From Parahaliea mediterranea (GTDB taxonomy: Bacteria; Pseudomonadota; Gammaproteobacteria; Pseudomonadales; Halieaceae), in contig NZ_JAFKCZ010000005.1 in the NCBI RefSeq assembly GCF_017255185.1, forward strand, positions 62,001 through 126,000: DNA of 64,000 nt, given 5' to 3'. Below, one piece after another: positions 1 through 8,162 of this stretch (position 1 is the first letter of the stretch; each line of letters starts with the position of its first letter). The notes under the pieces are model-generated. The model had not been told where the DNA came from. It made no database searches and saw only the letters and a list, made by a program, of their open reading frames with translations. A program made the position numbers and the translations under genes.

Positions 1-666
1 CTCGCCCACGTTCCAGGGCAGGCTGTCGAGGAGGGCGTCGCGGGTGGCGGTCACGCTGAGTTCCTCGAGGTGGCGCTGCTCCAGGGCCAGCTGGGCCCGG
101 GTGGCTTCCAGTTCGGCCCGGCCCTGTTCCAGTTGTTCCGGCCGCGTGCCGTTGGTCAGGCGCAGCAATTCCTCGCGCGCGGACTCGAGGGAGGCCTCGG
201 CGGCGTCGCGGGTGGCCAGGGCGGTATCCACCGTGGCCTGGGCCGCCAGGTTTTGCGCCAGCAGGCGCCTGGCCCGCTGGTAGTTGGCCTCGGCCTCCAC
301 CAGGGTGGCCTGCGCGCCGGAGGCGCGGGCACTGGCGGCGGCGATATCTTCCTTGCGCGCGCCGTTGCGCAGTTCCTCCATGCGCGCCGCGGCCCGGGCC
401 ACCTCGGCCTGGGCCCTTGCCACCACCGCCCGCTGGTTGCGGTCATCGAGCTGCACCAGCAGGTCGCCGCGCTTGACCGGACGGCCCTCTTGGCGGGGCT
501 GGTCGACAATGATCTCGCTGGCGGTGGCGCGCAGGATGATGCGGTCGCGCTCCAGGGTGCCCAGGGCCAGATCGTTGGCCTCGCCGGCGCAGCCAGCCAG
601 CAGCGACAGCAACAGGCCGTAGGTGAGCGTGCGAACCGCGAGGAGCAATGGCGTGACAGTCGGCAT
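1..666 (-). CDS. HlyD-family efflux adaptor lipoprotein (C-terminal part outside window)
   Basis: Periplasmic adaptor (membrane fusion) protein that would link an inner-membrane ABC or RND pump to an outer-membrane channel. The frame is open from an ATG at 666 to the window edge, giving 222 residues. A hydrophobic leader ends in a lipobox LLAGC with Cys26, so it should be a lipoprotein. After it come a biotinyl-lipoyl-like half (around VKRGDLLVQLDD) and a long alanine/glutamate-rich helical hairpin (EVARAAARMEELRNGARKED and following), both typical of HlyD/YhbG-type adaptors. The partner pump must lie to the left of the window. The substrate cannot be inferred. Confidence 0.85.
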   Translation of the reverse strand, partial: MPTVTPLLLAVRTLTYGLLLSLLAGCAGEANDLALGTLERDRIILRATASEIIVDQPRQEGRPVKRGDLLVQLDDRNQRAVVARAQAEVARAAARMEELRNGARKEDIAAASARASGAQATLVEAEANYQRARRLLAQNLAAQATVDTALATRDAAEASLESAREELLRLTNGTRPEQLEQGRAELEATRAQLALEQRHLEELSVTATRDALLDSLPWNVGE

Positions 667-719
667 GGCGTGACTCCGGCGACAGGTGCCCCGTTTATAG
701 CACTTGAGGCCGGCGAGGG

Positions 720-747
720 AAAACCGGGGCCCGGTAACAGGCCCCGG
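720..747 (-). terminator. Rho-independent terminator after the citrate-synthase-family gene
   Basis: The stem arms CCGGGGCC (724-731) and GGCCCCGG (740-747) surround an 8-base loop. Read on the minus strand, the stem is followed by TTTTCCC. It lies just past the stop of the minus-strand citrate-synthase-family gene. Confidence 0.65.
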
Positions 748-754
748 GGGGCGG

Positions 755-1867
755 TCAGTCCAAGTTGGGGTTGTAGCGCGCGCGCGGGCGGATCAGGCGG
801 CTGTCGCGGCTGAACTCCAGGAAGTGGGCGATGTAGCCGTAGACCCGGGCCATGGCGAACATGGCGGTGAAGAAGTGGCTGGGAATACCCAGGCTGTGGA
901 ACACCGCGCCCTTGTAGAACTCCACATTGGCCCAGATTTCCTTGCCGCGCTCGGCGAACTCCGCCTGGCAGGCCGCCTCCACCGCCACCAGGGTTTCCAG
1001 AAGCTGCCGGCTTTGGGGCTCGCGGCACAACTGCATGGCCATGGGCTTGAGCAGCTTCGCCCGCGGGTCGACGGTACGGTACTCGCGGTGCCCCATGCCC
1101 ATGATTTTCACCTTGTCCGCCAGGCAGCGGTGCACGTACTCGGCGGCCTGCTCGGGGTGGCCGATGGCCTGGGCCATTTCCAGCGCGGCCTGGTCGGCGC
1201 CGCCGTGCAGGCGCCCGTAGAGGGTGCCGATGGAGGCCGAGATGGATGACTGGATTGGGGCCAGGGTGCTGGCGCAGACACGGCCGGCGAAGGTGCCGGC
1301 GTTGAAGCTGTGCTCCATCTGCAGGATCTGCGCGGCGTCCAGCATGCGCACGGCGTCGGCGTCGGGCGCCTCGCCGTGGAACAGGCTGAGAAAGTTGTAG
1401 TGGAAATCCGTGTCCGAGGTGTTCGCGGCCGGCTCCAGGCCCTGTTCCCGGCGGTAATAGGCGGCGATCAGGCCGGACAGCTTGCCGGCCAGCGCCAGGC
1501 CGTGCTCGGCGTCCAGCCCGAGTCCGAGGCTCTGCTCGGTCGGCAGCTCGATCAGCGGTACCAGGCCCTGCAGCACCAGCATCGGGTGCAGGCCGGAGGG
1601 CAGCTCCGCGAGCAGGGCGCGCTCGCGCTGGTCCAGCTCGGCGTGGGCGCAAAGAAAGCGGGTCAGTTGTTGTTGCTGCGCGCTGTCGGGGCGCTCGCCG
1701 AACAGTACCAGCCAGGCCACCTCGGCGAAGGGGCGTTCGACCAGGTCCACGATGTCCACGCCCCGGTAGCTGAGCCTGCCGGCTTCGCCGTCGACGTCGG
1801 AGATGGCGGTCTCGCCCACGATGACCCCCGCGAGGTCAAAGGATTCCATTGTCATCTGCTGGTTCAT
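755..1867 (-). CDS. Citrate synthase family protein (citrate or 2-methylcitrate synthase-like)
   Basis: Condenses an acyl-CoA with an oxo-acid in the citrate-synthase fold. At 370 aa it is the short type I (GltA/PrpC/CitZ-like) form. The family signature GMGHREYRTVDPRAK and the LHGGADQAAL histidine segment are present, and the C-terminus has IAHFLE and RPRARY, which help bind substrate. The residue matching the catalytic Asp of the usual NVDFY motif is Glu316 (ANVEFYKG), a conservative but notable change. The start ATG at 1867 was chosen because AGAGGAA sits a few bases upstream; an in-frame ATG at 1933 has no such site. It is divergent from a LysR regulator that probably controls it. Substrate is undecided between acetyl-CoA, propionyl-CoA and another acyl-CoA. 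Confidence 0.82.
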   Translation of the reverse strand: MNQQMTMESFDLAGVIVGETAISDVDGEAGRLSYRGVDIVDLVERPFAEVAWLVLFGERPDSAQQQQLTRFLCAHAELDQRERALLAELPSGLHPMLVLQGLVPLIELPTEQSLGLGLDAEHGLALAGKLSGLIAAYYRREQGLEPAANTSDTDFHYNFLSLFHGEAPDADAVRMLDAAQILQMEHSFNAGTFAGRVCASTLAPIQSSISASIGTLYGRLHGGADQAALEMAQAIGHPEQAAEYVHRCLADKVKIMGMGHREYRTVDPRAKLLKPMAMQLCREPQSRQLLETLVAVEAACQAEFAERGKEIWANVEFYKGAVFHSLGIPSHFFTAMFAMARVYGYIAHFLEFSRDSRLIRPRARYNPNLD

Positions 1868-1954
1868 GGCGCGTTCCTCTTGCGGTTTGGGCTCGGTATG
1901 GCCCAATGTGCGCGCAAGTATACGGTCGGCCATTTATTCAGTAGAGTTAATTCC

Positions 1955-1972
1955 ACTTATTGCAATATAAGT
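1955..1972. promoter_or_regulatory. LysR-type operator dyad between divergent genes
   Basis: ACTTATTGCAATATAAGT has perfect arms ACTTAT and ATAAGT separated by 6 bases, and it contains a T-N11-A pattern. It lies 9 bp before the LysR start codon and in the shared promoter region of the citrate-synthase-family gene. This is the expected place for an autoregulatory LysR site. Confidence 0.55.
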
Positions 1973-1981
1973 AAAACTGAT

Positions 1982-2869
1982 ATGCGTTTAGAGAACAGCG
2001 AACTGCGGGCCTTTCGCGCCGTGGTCGAGGAGGGCGGCTTCCGCCGTGCGGCGGAGGCCCTGCACCTGAGCCAGTCCGCGGTCAGCCAGGCGGTGGCGGG
2101 GCTGGAGGCCAAGCTGGAGGCGCCGCTGATCCTGCGCGGCAAGTCCCTGGCGCTCACCGACGCTGGCCGGCGGGTGTTCGAGCACGCGGTGGACGTGCTG
2201 GGGCGGGAGCAGCAGACCCTGGAGGAGATCGCCCAGCTCAAGCAGGGTAAGCGGGAGACCCTCAGCCTGGCGCTGAGTGCGTCCCTGAATTACTTTCATG
2301 GCCAGGAGTTGGTGAGCGCATACTATCGGCAAAGCCCGCATGTCACGATGCGTGTTCAGGAATTGCCGAGCCGCAGCATCATTTACGCGGTGTTGGGAGG
2401 CGATGTGGAACTGGGCCTGGGGCCCTTCCAGAAGCACATGTCGGCCTTTGCCACGGTGCCCCTGTACCAGGATACCCGCCACCTGGTGGTGAGCGCCCGG
2501 CACCCGGCCTTCGAGCACATGGTGGCCGGTGACGAAAGCGCCCTCAAGCGCACGCCGCTGATTTCCTCGGCCCTGGACAACCCGGAGATGCGGCCCTCCA
2601 TCCAGCGCCTGCGCGACCGTTTCAGTACCGTGTGGGAGGTGACCGGCCTGTCGCTGCGCATCCACATGGTGGCCGAGGGCATGGGGGTGAGCTTCCTCGA
2701 CCGGCGCCTGCTGCGCGAGCACCCCGGCTGCCGCGACTTGCATATCATGGACGACGTATCCTTCGGCCGCATCGACAAGCACGTCGGCCTGTACCATCGC
2801 GCCGACCGCACGCTGAGTGACAGCGCCCGGCAATTCGTCGCGTTGTGCGCCCGGCGCTGGAAACTGTAG
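1982..2869 (+). CDS. LysR-family transcriptional regulator
   Basis: DNA-binding regulator of 295 aa with an N-terminal winged helix-turn-helix (residues about 1-60, with FRRAAEALHLSQSAVSQAVAGLE) and a periplasmic-binding-protein-like effector domain from about residue 90. The ATG at 1982 is the natural start because it opens directly on the LysR N-terminal motif. It is divergent from the citrate-synthase-family gene with a 114-bp spacer holding a dyad, so that gene is the likely target. The effector is unknown. The glpD-like gene starts 22 bp downstream on the same strand and could be co-transcribed. Confidence 0.9.
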   Translation: MRLENSELRAFRAVVEEGGFRRAAEALHLSQSAVSQAVAGLEAKLEAPLILRGKSLALTDAGRRVFEHAVDVLGREQQTLEEIAQLKQGKRETLSLALSASLNYFHGQELVSAYYRQSPHVTMRVQELPSRSIIYAVLGGDVELGLGPFQKHMSAFATVPLYQDTRHLVVSARHPAFEHMVAGDESALKRTPLISSALDNPEMRPSIQRLRDRFSTVWEVTGLSLRIHMVAEGMGVSFLDRRLLREHPGCRDLHIMDDVSFGRIDKHVGLYHRADRTLSDSARQFVALCARRWKL

Positions 2870-2891
2870 AGTAGGGTTTTACCGCCAGGGG

Positions 2892-4517
2892 ATGAGTGTG
2901 ACCAGCAGTCTTCGCAGCACCAACCTGGGCAAGCTCCGGGAGCAGGCCTTCGATGTACTGATCGTGGGCGGGGGTATCAACGGCGCGGTATCCGCCGCCG
3001 CGCTGGCCGGCCGCGGGGTGAAGGTGGCGCTGATTGATCGTGGCGACTTCGCCGGCGGCGTCAGCTCGAACTCCTCCAACCTGGCCTGGGGTGGCATCAA
3101 GTACCTCGAGAGTCACGAATACCTGCTGGTCAACAAACTGTGTAAATCGCGCAACGAGCTGATGCGCGCCTACCCCTCCACGGTGAAGGAAATCCGCTTT
3201 TTCACCACCATTCAGCGGGGCTTCCGCTTCTGGTCCTTCTTTGTGTTCCTGGGCAGCGTGCTCTACTGGCTGATGGGGCGCTGTGTCACCCGGGCGCCGC
3301 GCTACCTGACGGCGCGCTATATCGAGGAGCAGGAGCCGGAAATCAACACCAGCAACGCCGCCGGCGGGCTGGAGTACTCGGACTGCTACCTCTACGACAA
3401 CGACTCCCGCTTCGTTTTCAACTTCATCCGCAAGAGCCTGAACTACGGCTGCATCGCGGCGAACTACGTGACCTCGGAAGGCGCGAGTTTCGAGGGCGGA
3501 CAGTGGCACGCCCGGGTGCGTGACCTGGACGGCGGGGATAGCTTCACCGTGCGCGCGAAAGTGCTGGTCAATGCCTGCGGCCCCTACGTCGATGACTACA
3601 ATCGCCAGTTGGGCATCGCCACCCGCCACCGGCACCTGTTCTCCAAGGGCATCCACCTGATTGTCGACCAGATTACCGACAACCGGCGCGTGCTGACCTT
3701 CTTCGCCAGCGACGGCCGGTTGTTCTTTCTCATTCCGATGGGCCCGAAAACCTGTATCGGCACCACCGACACCCAGGTGGACAGCCCGCAGGTGGCGGTG
3801 ACCGACGAGGACCGCGACTTCGTGCTGGCCAACGCCAACGCCCTGCTCGACCTGGAACGCCCGCTCACCCGGGACGACATCATCGCCGAGCGGGTGGGTG
3901 TGCGCCCCCTGGCGGTAGCCGGGGAGGGCGGTACCGCCGACTGGGTGCAGCTGTCGCGCAAGCACGAAATCGAAGTGGACGAGGCGCGCCGGCACCTGAG
4001 CATTTTCGGCGGCAAGCTGACCGACTGCCTCAACGTGGGTGAAGAGGTAACCGACCACGTGGCCAGGCTCGGGGTGCTCGTACCCCAACGCCGTGGGCGC
4101 TGGTACGGCGAGCCGGGGCGGGAGCTCAGGGAGGAATTCATGCTGCAGGCGCGGCTGATGAATCTCGACAGCCTCACCGATCCCAGTTCCCCCGAACCGC
4201 TGTCGGAGCGCTTCTGGCGCCGCTATGGCGAGGCCGCCTTTGGCCTGTTGGAGCGCATTCGGGAAGATACCAACAACGCGAAATTGATCATCCGCCGCGC
4301 GGAATATACGCGCTGCGAAATTGAACTGGCCGCCCGGCGGGAAATGATCGTCAGGCTGGAGGATTTCATGCGCCGCCGCTCCAAAATTGAGCTGGTGGTG
4401 CGCAACGGGGAAATCCGCGAAGCGCCGGGCCTGCGCGAGGCCTGCGAAATCCTGTTTGGCGACGCGGCGCAGGAGAAGTTGGCGGAGTACCTCCTGTCCC
4501 TGCGGGCCGACGATTAA
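2892..4517 (+). CDS. glpD: FAD-dependent glycerol-3-phosphate dehydrogenase
   Basis: Oxidises sn-glycerol-3-phosphate to dihydroxyacetone phosphate at the inner membrane and passes electrons to quinone. The protein has 541 aa, matching GlpD. The FAD-binding Rossmann motif DVLIVGGGINGAVSAAAL lies near residue 23, followed by the family segment SSNSSNLAWGGIKYL. Later segments include GTTDTQVD and FGGKLTDCLNVGEEV. The ATG at 2892 follows a CAGGGG site closely. There is no glpK or glpF nearby. Its product DHAP is also an end product of the inositol pathway encoded further right. It lies just after a LysR gene on the same strand, which may or may not control it. Confidence 0.88.
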   Translation: MSVTSSLRSTNLGKLREQAFDVLIVGGGINGAVSAAALAGRGVKVALIDRGDFAGGVSSNSSNLAWGGIKYLESHEYLLVNKLCKSRNELMRAYPSTVKEIRFFTTIQRGFRFWSFFVFLGSVLYWLMGRCVTRAPRYLTARYIEEQEPEINTSNAAGGLEYSDCYLYDNDSRFVFNFIRKSLNYGCIAANYVTSEGASFEGGQWHARVRDLDGGDSFTVRAKVLVNACGPYVDDYNRQLGIATRHRHLFSKGIHLIVDQITDNRRVLTFFASDGRLFFLIPMGPKTCIGTTDTQVDSPQVAVTDEDRDFVLANANALLDLERPLTRDDIIAERVGVRPLAVAGEGGTADWVQLSRKHEIEVDEARRHLSIFGGKLTDCLNVGEEVTDHVARLGVLVPQRRGRWYGEPGRELREEFMLQARLMNLDSLTDPSSPEPLSERFWRRYGEAAFGLLERIREDTNNAKLIIRRAEYTRCEIELAARREMIVRLEDFMRRRSKIELVVRNGEIREAPGLREACEILFGDAAQEKLAEYLLSLRADD

Positions 4518-4536
4518 TGGCCCTGCCGGGATAATC

Positions 4537-5058
4537 CTACTGCGGCACCGATATTGTCATCACTGGCAGCTCGTCCGGCATGCCGCCGATGGCAACGGCG
4601 CAGCGCGAAAAGCCGTTGAAAAAGGCCACCACCATCGATAAATGGACCAGCTCTTGTGGCGTAAATACCTGCCGCAGGCGCTCTTTGAGCGCGCTATCCA
4701 GGCCCGCCGGGTCATTCAGGTATTGATCGGTGAAGGCGAGGATCAACTTTTCCCGGTCGGTGAGGTTTGATTGCTCATAATCGTCGTCGATCATCTGCAC
4801 GCGGTCCTCGCTCAGGCCGTCCTCCTGGGCGATGTCGTACCTGACACTTTTGCAGAACACACAATTCACCTTGCGGGCATTGCGAATTCTCGCAATCTCG
4901 ATTTCCGCCGGACTCAGGGGACCCCCTTCCCAAAGTTGCCGATTCAGGTCCATGTAGTTCCCGAGCGTTTCCGGGACCAGGCCGAGTGCGGAATCGCGAA
5001 TGATGTTCCCAGTGGGTGCGTGCGAATTGGTGACCCGGGCTTGTGATGTCATGGTCAT
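4537..5058 (-). CDS. AhpD-like carboxymuconolactone-decarboxylase-family protein with CxxC
   Basis: A 173-aa alkylhydroperoxidase/CMD-family protein. It carries the redox pair CVFC (NCVFCKSVRYDIAQ), which in AhpD-like proteins supports disulfide-linked peroxide reduction. It also has the helical core ending SMVVAFFNGFSRCAVAIGG. It is the last gene of a three-gene minus-strand group (TetR regulator, second AhpD-like protein, this gene) with a 22-bp gap before it. Two overlapping ATGs (5058 and 5052) make the exact start uncertain by two codons. A role in oxidative or electrophile stress under TetR control is inferred. A true decarboxylase role is unlikely because of the CxxC. Confidence 0.8.
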   Translation of the reverse strand: MTMTSQARVTNSHAPTGNIIRDSALGLVPETLGNYMDLNRQLWEGGPLSPAEIEIARIRNARKVNCVFCKSVRYDIAQEDGLSEDRVQMIDDDYEQSNLTDREKLILAFTDQYLNDPAGLDSALKERLRQVFTPQELVHLSMVVAFFNGFSRCAVAIGGMPDELPVMTISVPQ

Positions 5059-5080
5059 GCTCCAGTGCCGGTATTCAGGA

Positions 5081-5527
5081 TCAATGTTCGACAGACGCGA
5101 GCTGCCAGAGCAGGCTCAGCCGGGTCATACCGTCGAAAATGCCGAGCGCTTCCACCAGGGTCACCAGCCCCGCGTCGCCGTAGTGGGCCTTTACCGCCTC
5201 GGCGAGCTCGTCGCTGATGGCTTGCACGTCCATGGCATAGATCTCGGTGAATTCGAGGCAGGCGCGCTCGGCGTCACTAAAGCTCTCGTGGCTTGACCAG
5301 TCGGCCAGGTGTTCGCGTTTTTCCGCGTCGATCTCGCAGTCCACGCGAGACCAATCAGCGGCACTGCGGTGAAGTTGTGCCAACCGCAAGCGACACAACT
5401 CCAGGGTCGAGGGAGCAAGATGGGCCTGGTTCCAGAAACTGTCGTATAGCGCCTGGAACCTGTTTGCGACATCCGGCAGGGGTGCCAGCGTTGAGTCGCG
5501 GTCGATGCCGCCATTAATCCAGTTCAT
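5081..5527 (-). CDS. AhpD-like carboxymuconolactone-decarboxylase-family protein without CxxC
   Basis: A 148-aa companion of the previous gene. It keeps the CMD helical pattern (LELCRLRLAQLH, then FSDAERACLEFTEIYAMDV, ending VEALGIFDGMTRLSLLWQLASVEH) but the redox pair is reduced to one Cys in CRLRLAQLH. The open frame extends upstream into the TetR gene. The ATG at 5527 is preferred because it opens directly on the family sequence and falls 11 bp after the TetR stop. It may form a hetero-oligomer with the neighbouring CxxC protein; that is inference. Confidence 0.75.
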   Translation of the reverse strand: MNWINGGIDRDSTLAPLPDVANRFQALYDSFWNQAHLAPSTLELCRLRLAQLHRSAADWSRVDCEIDAEKREHLADWSSHESFSDAERACLEFTEIYAMDVQAISDELAEAVKAHYGDAGLVTLVEALGIFDGMTRLSLLWQLASVEH

Positions 5528-5538
5528 AGATATCGCCG

Positions 5539-6126
5539 CTATTGGTTTTTTCCGGGAGGTTGTGCAATGAGCTGCAAAAGGCTTTCGGTATCCGCCGCCA
5601 CCGGGGACCTGAAGCGATGGCTGATCGATATGCCCTGAACCATATGGACCAGGCATTTGGCGATGTCGAGCGGGTCGATATCGCTGCGAATCTCCCCGAT
5701 ATCCTGCCCCTGTGCCACAGCCCGACTGAGCAGCCCGGCCAGGTCGCGGTAGTAAGCATCTATGCGCTTGCTGACCTGGCTGTGTCCATCGCCCAGTTCC
5801 GCCGCCGTATTGGCAACGAGACAGCCCATGTTGGAATGGTGCCGGGTTCGCCGGGTGACCCGCTGGAAATAGCTTCTGATTGCCCCGAGGCCGTGGTTGT
5901 TTGCAAGTACATCGCGATAGGGCCTGGCTTCGTTGTCGATGTAGTGTTCGAGGCAGCGGATGAACAGGCCCTCTTTGCCATTGAAGGCTTTATACAAACT
6001 GTGTTTGTTCAGGCCGGTGGCCCTGAGCAGCTTGTCGACACTGCTGCCGCCATAACCCTCCAGCCAGAACAGCCGGGTGGCGCTTGCCGTGACGTTTTCG
6101 AGGTTGTATTGAACGGGGCGCGGCAT
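5539..6126 (-). CDS. TetR/AcrR-family transcriptional regulator
   Basis: A 195-aa repressor with an N-terminal TetR helix-turn-helix (ATRLFWLEGYGGSSVDKLLRA, then TGLNKHSLYKAFNGKEGLF, residues about 10-55) and a helical ligand-binding C-terminal domain. It heads a three-gene unit with two AhpD-like proteins. A dyad operator lies 12 bp upstream of its ATG, so autorepression is expected. It resembles TetR proteins that sense electrophiles or oxidants and contains a Cys in NMGCLVANTAAEL. The actual ligand is unknown. Confidence 0.9.
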   Translation of the reverse strand: MPRPVQYNLENVTASATRLFWLEGYGGSSVDKLLRATGLNKHSLYKAFNGKEGLFIRCLEHYIDNEARPYRDVLANNHGLGAIRSYFQRVTRRTRHHSNMGCLVANTAAELGDGHSQVSKRIDAYYRDLAGLLSRAVAQGQDIGEIRSDIDPLDIAKCLVHMVQGISISHRFRSPVAADTESLLQLIAQPPGKNQ

Positions 6127-6138
6127 GCCAGTCTTTTA

Positions 6139-6160
6139 TTACAGAATGATCGTTCTGTAA
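6139..6160. promoter_or_regulatory. TetR operator (near-perfect dyad)
   Basis: The core ACAGAATGATCGTTCTGT (6141-6158) is flanked by TT and AA, giving a 22-bp dyad centred on GATC with one mismatched pair. It sits just upstream of the TetR ATG, the classic position for autoregulation. Confidence 0.75.
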
Positions 6161-6249
6161 ATGGTCGCAGAGTTTGCGCAACTTCGTCAAGCAGCATGTT
6201 TAGCCTATGATCGGCTCCGTCGCTGCGTCTGGTGGTTTATCCCCGGCCC

Positions 6250-6738
6250 CTACTCGCCCAGCAGTTTCCGTCGCAGCGCCGGCTGGCTGGTTTGCGGCGA
6301 CAGCCAGATGGCCAGGAATTGTGCGCCAAAGTCCGGATGGTCGATGCGCCCGATGGGATGCCCGTTGAAGTAGAAGTGGCTTTGTTCCCCCTTGTTCAGT
6401 TCCAGCACCAGAGTGTCGTCTTGGGAAACGTCGGGCCACAGCGACCGCAGGCTTTCGAGCCAGTGGTCCTGTTGCGGGTGCTTGAGGCCGAGGTGTCGCC
6501 ACTCTTTCTCCGTGCGGCGCACCAGCTGCTCGGCGGAAATATCGTGCAGATAGGTGATCTCCAGACGAAGCGGCCGGCTTTGCGGCGCGTATTCGCCCTC
6601 GGGCGCGAACAGGCGCGAGCGATAGACCGACCACACAAAGACATCCAGCTGCGCCTCGCCCACCAGGGCGAGGTTATCGTTTGTGGCGCCCCGGGCAACA
6701 CCGGCCGCCAGCAGTAAAAGTAGCAACAGCTTTTTCAT
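6250..6738 (-). CDS. Chalcone-isomerase-like secreted protein
   Basis: A 162-aa protein starting with a signal peptide (MKKLLLLLLLAAGVARG), followed by a chalcone-isomerase-like fold: segments FVWSVYRSRLFAPEGEY, LRLEITYLHDIS and NKGEQSHFYFNGHPIG. The bacterial members are not known to act on chalcones; several seem to bind fatty acids or have unknown roles in the periplasm. The ATG at 6738 overlaps the stop of the DUF2878 gene by 4 bp, so the two are translationally coupled. This pair is common in gammaproteobacteria, often beside flavoprotein and fatty-acid cyclopropanation genes, which are not present here. Confidence 0.75.
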   Translation of the reverse strand: MKKLLLLLLLAAGVARGATNDNLALVGEAQLDVFVWSVYRSRLFAPEGEYAPQSRPLRLEITYLHDISAEQLVRRTEKEWRHLGLKHPQQDHWLESLRSLWPDVSQDDTLVLELNKGEQSHFYFNGHPIGRIDHPDFGAQFLAIWLSPQTSQPALRRKLLGE

Positions 6739-7298
6739 GTCGCGCCCTCCGTCGGCCGACCGCGCTCGATGACAGTGCGCAGGGCGCACAGCGCTGGTAG
6801 CAGTAGCATCCACAGGGGAACCAGCAGCGCCATCGTCAGGGCATCGCCGGGCCCGAAATCCACGGCCCCCAGGCGCTCCCCGGCGATGTAGTTCAGGGAC
6901 GCGGGGGCGCCGAGGGCGCAGGCCAGCCACAGGCGCCGACGCATGAAGTCGAGACTGCGGCCGAGGGTGGTGGCGAAGGCCAGCCACAGCGCGCACAGCC
7001 ACAGCGGAATCGGCAGAGCGCCCGGGAAGTGGAAAATACCGGTCAGGCTGAGAGTGCTGTCCACCGCGATTCCCGCCAGCGCCACGGGTAGCAGTGCGCG
7101 CAGTTCATCCACCGGCCGCGCTATTAGTGCAAAGTGCAGTACCAGCAGGCCCGCGGTGACCGGCAGCAGGGACTCGCGCCCCAGCACCGCGCAGAGCCAG
7201 GTGAGCTGAAACCAAAACGCATTGAACCACCAGCGCTCCGCCAGGTTGCCCGCGGCCACGCCGGCTGTCGCCCCACTTGCCCGTTCATGTTTTACCAT
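6735..7298 (-). CDS. DUF2878 integral membrane protein
   Basis: A 187-aa membrane protein with about five to six hydrophobic segments (for example WFNAFWFQLTWLCAVLG, LLPVTAGLLVLHFALIA, PIPLWLCALWLAFATTL, LLVPLWMLLLPALCAL). The phrase LSLTGIFHFPGALPIPLWLCALW is characteristic of DUF2878. It overlaps the following chalcone-isomerase-like gene by 4 bp, suggesting a joint envelope function. No catalytic motif is visible and the biochemical role is unknown. Confidence 0.75.
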   Translation of the reverse strand: MVKHERASGATAGVAAGNLAERWWFNAFWFQLTWLCAVLGRESLLPVTAGLLVLHFALIARPVDELRALLPVALAGIAVDSTLSLTGIFHFPGALPIPLWLCALWLAFATTLGRSLDFMRRRLWLACALGAPASLNYIAGERLGAVDFGPGDALTMALLVPLWMLLLPALCALRTVIERGRPTEGAT

Positions 7299-7329
7299 GC
7301 AAAGAGTACGCGGGCCCGGGCAGGGCGGA

Positions 7330-8142
7330 TCAGGTGCTGTCGGCGTTAAGCATCCACTCGTGGGCGGGGTCGTTGCGGAAGATCCACTGCCGGGTCGGCC
7401 CGGCCATCACGTTCAGGTAGTAGAGGTCGTATCCGTGGGGAGCGCCCACCGGGTGGTAGCCCCGCGGCACCATCACCACGTCGCCATCTTCCACGCTCAT
7501 GGTTTCGTCGAGGCTGCGGTCGTCGGTGTATACCCGCTGGAAGGCAAAGCCCTGGGGTGGAGAAATGCGGTGGTAGTAGGTTTCTTCCAGGTGGGTTTCC
7601 CGCGGCGCGGCGTCGGTATCGTGTTTGTGCGGGGGGTAGCTGGACCAGTTGCCGCCGGGGGTAAAGACCTCCACCACCAACAGGTGTTCAGCGTCGGCGT
7701 TGCCGAACAGGATGTTACAGACCTCGCGCCGGTTGCTGCCGCTTCCCCGCGCCTGGCGATCGCAGTCCTGGGGTCGTATCAGTCGCGGTGGGTACTGGCC
7801 AGTGGCCGGTGCCGAGCACACGGCCAGCTCCAACTCGCTTTCCGCGGTGACCGTATAGGCAGTGTGCGGGGGCAGGTACACGGCGTAGGGTGCGGTGCCA
7901 TCGAAGGGGCCGCGACGTTCGCCAATCCCCGACCACTGCCACTCGCCCGCGGTGACGCTGGCCCTGCCGCCGACGAGCACCAGGCACAGCTCGCGATCGC
8001 CACTGTCTTCCTGCAACGCCTGGCCGGGTCGCAGGGCGTAACTGTCGAAGCCGACGTAGTCCCAGCCCGCGCGTTGCGGGCTGATGTGTTGGGTGCGGCC
8101 CTTGGCGTCCGGTGCCTGGTGTCGTGACAGCAGGGTGCTCAT
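7330..8142 (-). CDS. iolB: 5-deoxy-glucuronate isomerase
   Basis: Isomerises 5-deoxy-D-glucuronate to 2-deoxy-5-keto-D-gluconate in myo-inositol catabolism. The 270 aa match the family length. The bicupin core is visible: PPHKHDTD and HLEETYYH provide metal-binding His/Glu residues, followed by VPRGYHPVGAPHGYDLYYLNVMAG. AGGAGGA precedes the ATG at 8142. It is the last gene of the rpiR-phytase-iolB minus-strand group, 20 bp after the phytase stop, and so is separated from the other iol genes, which are transcribed in the opposite direction from the same intergenic region. Confidence 0.95.
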   Translation of the reverse strand: MSTLLSRHQAPDAKGRTQHISPQRAGWDYVGFDSYALRPGQALQEDSGDRELCLVLVGGRASVTAGEWQWSGIGERRGPFDGTAPYAVYLPPHTAYTVTAESELELAVCSAPATGQYPPRLIRPQDCDRQARGSGSNRREVCNILFGNADAEHLLVVEVFTPGGNWSSYPPHKHDTDAAPRETHLEETYYHRISPPQGFAFQRVYTDDRSLDETMSVEDGDVVMVPRGYHPVGAPHGYDLYYLNVMAGPTRQWIFRNDPAHEWMLNADST

Positions 8143-8162
8143 GTCTTCCTCCTGGGCGCGCG

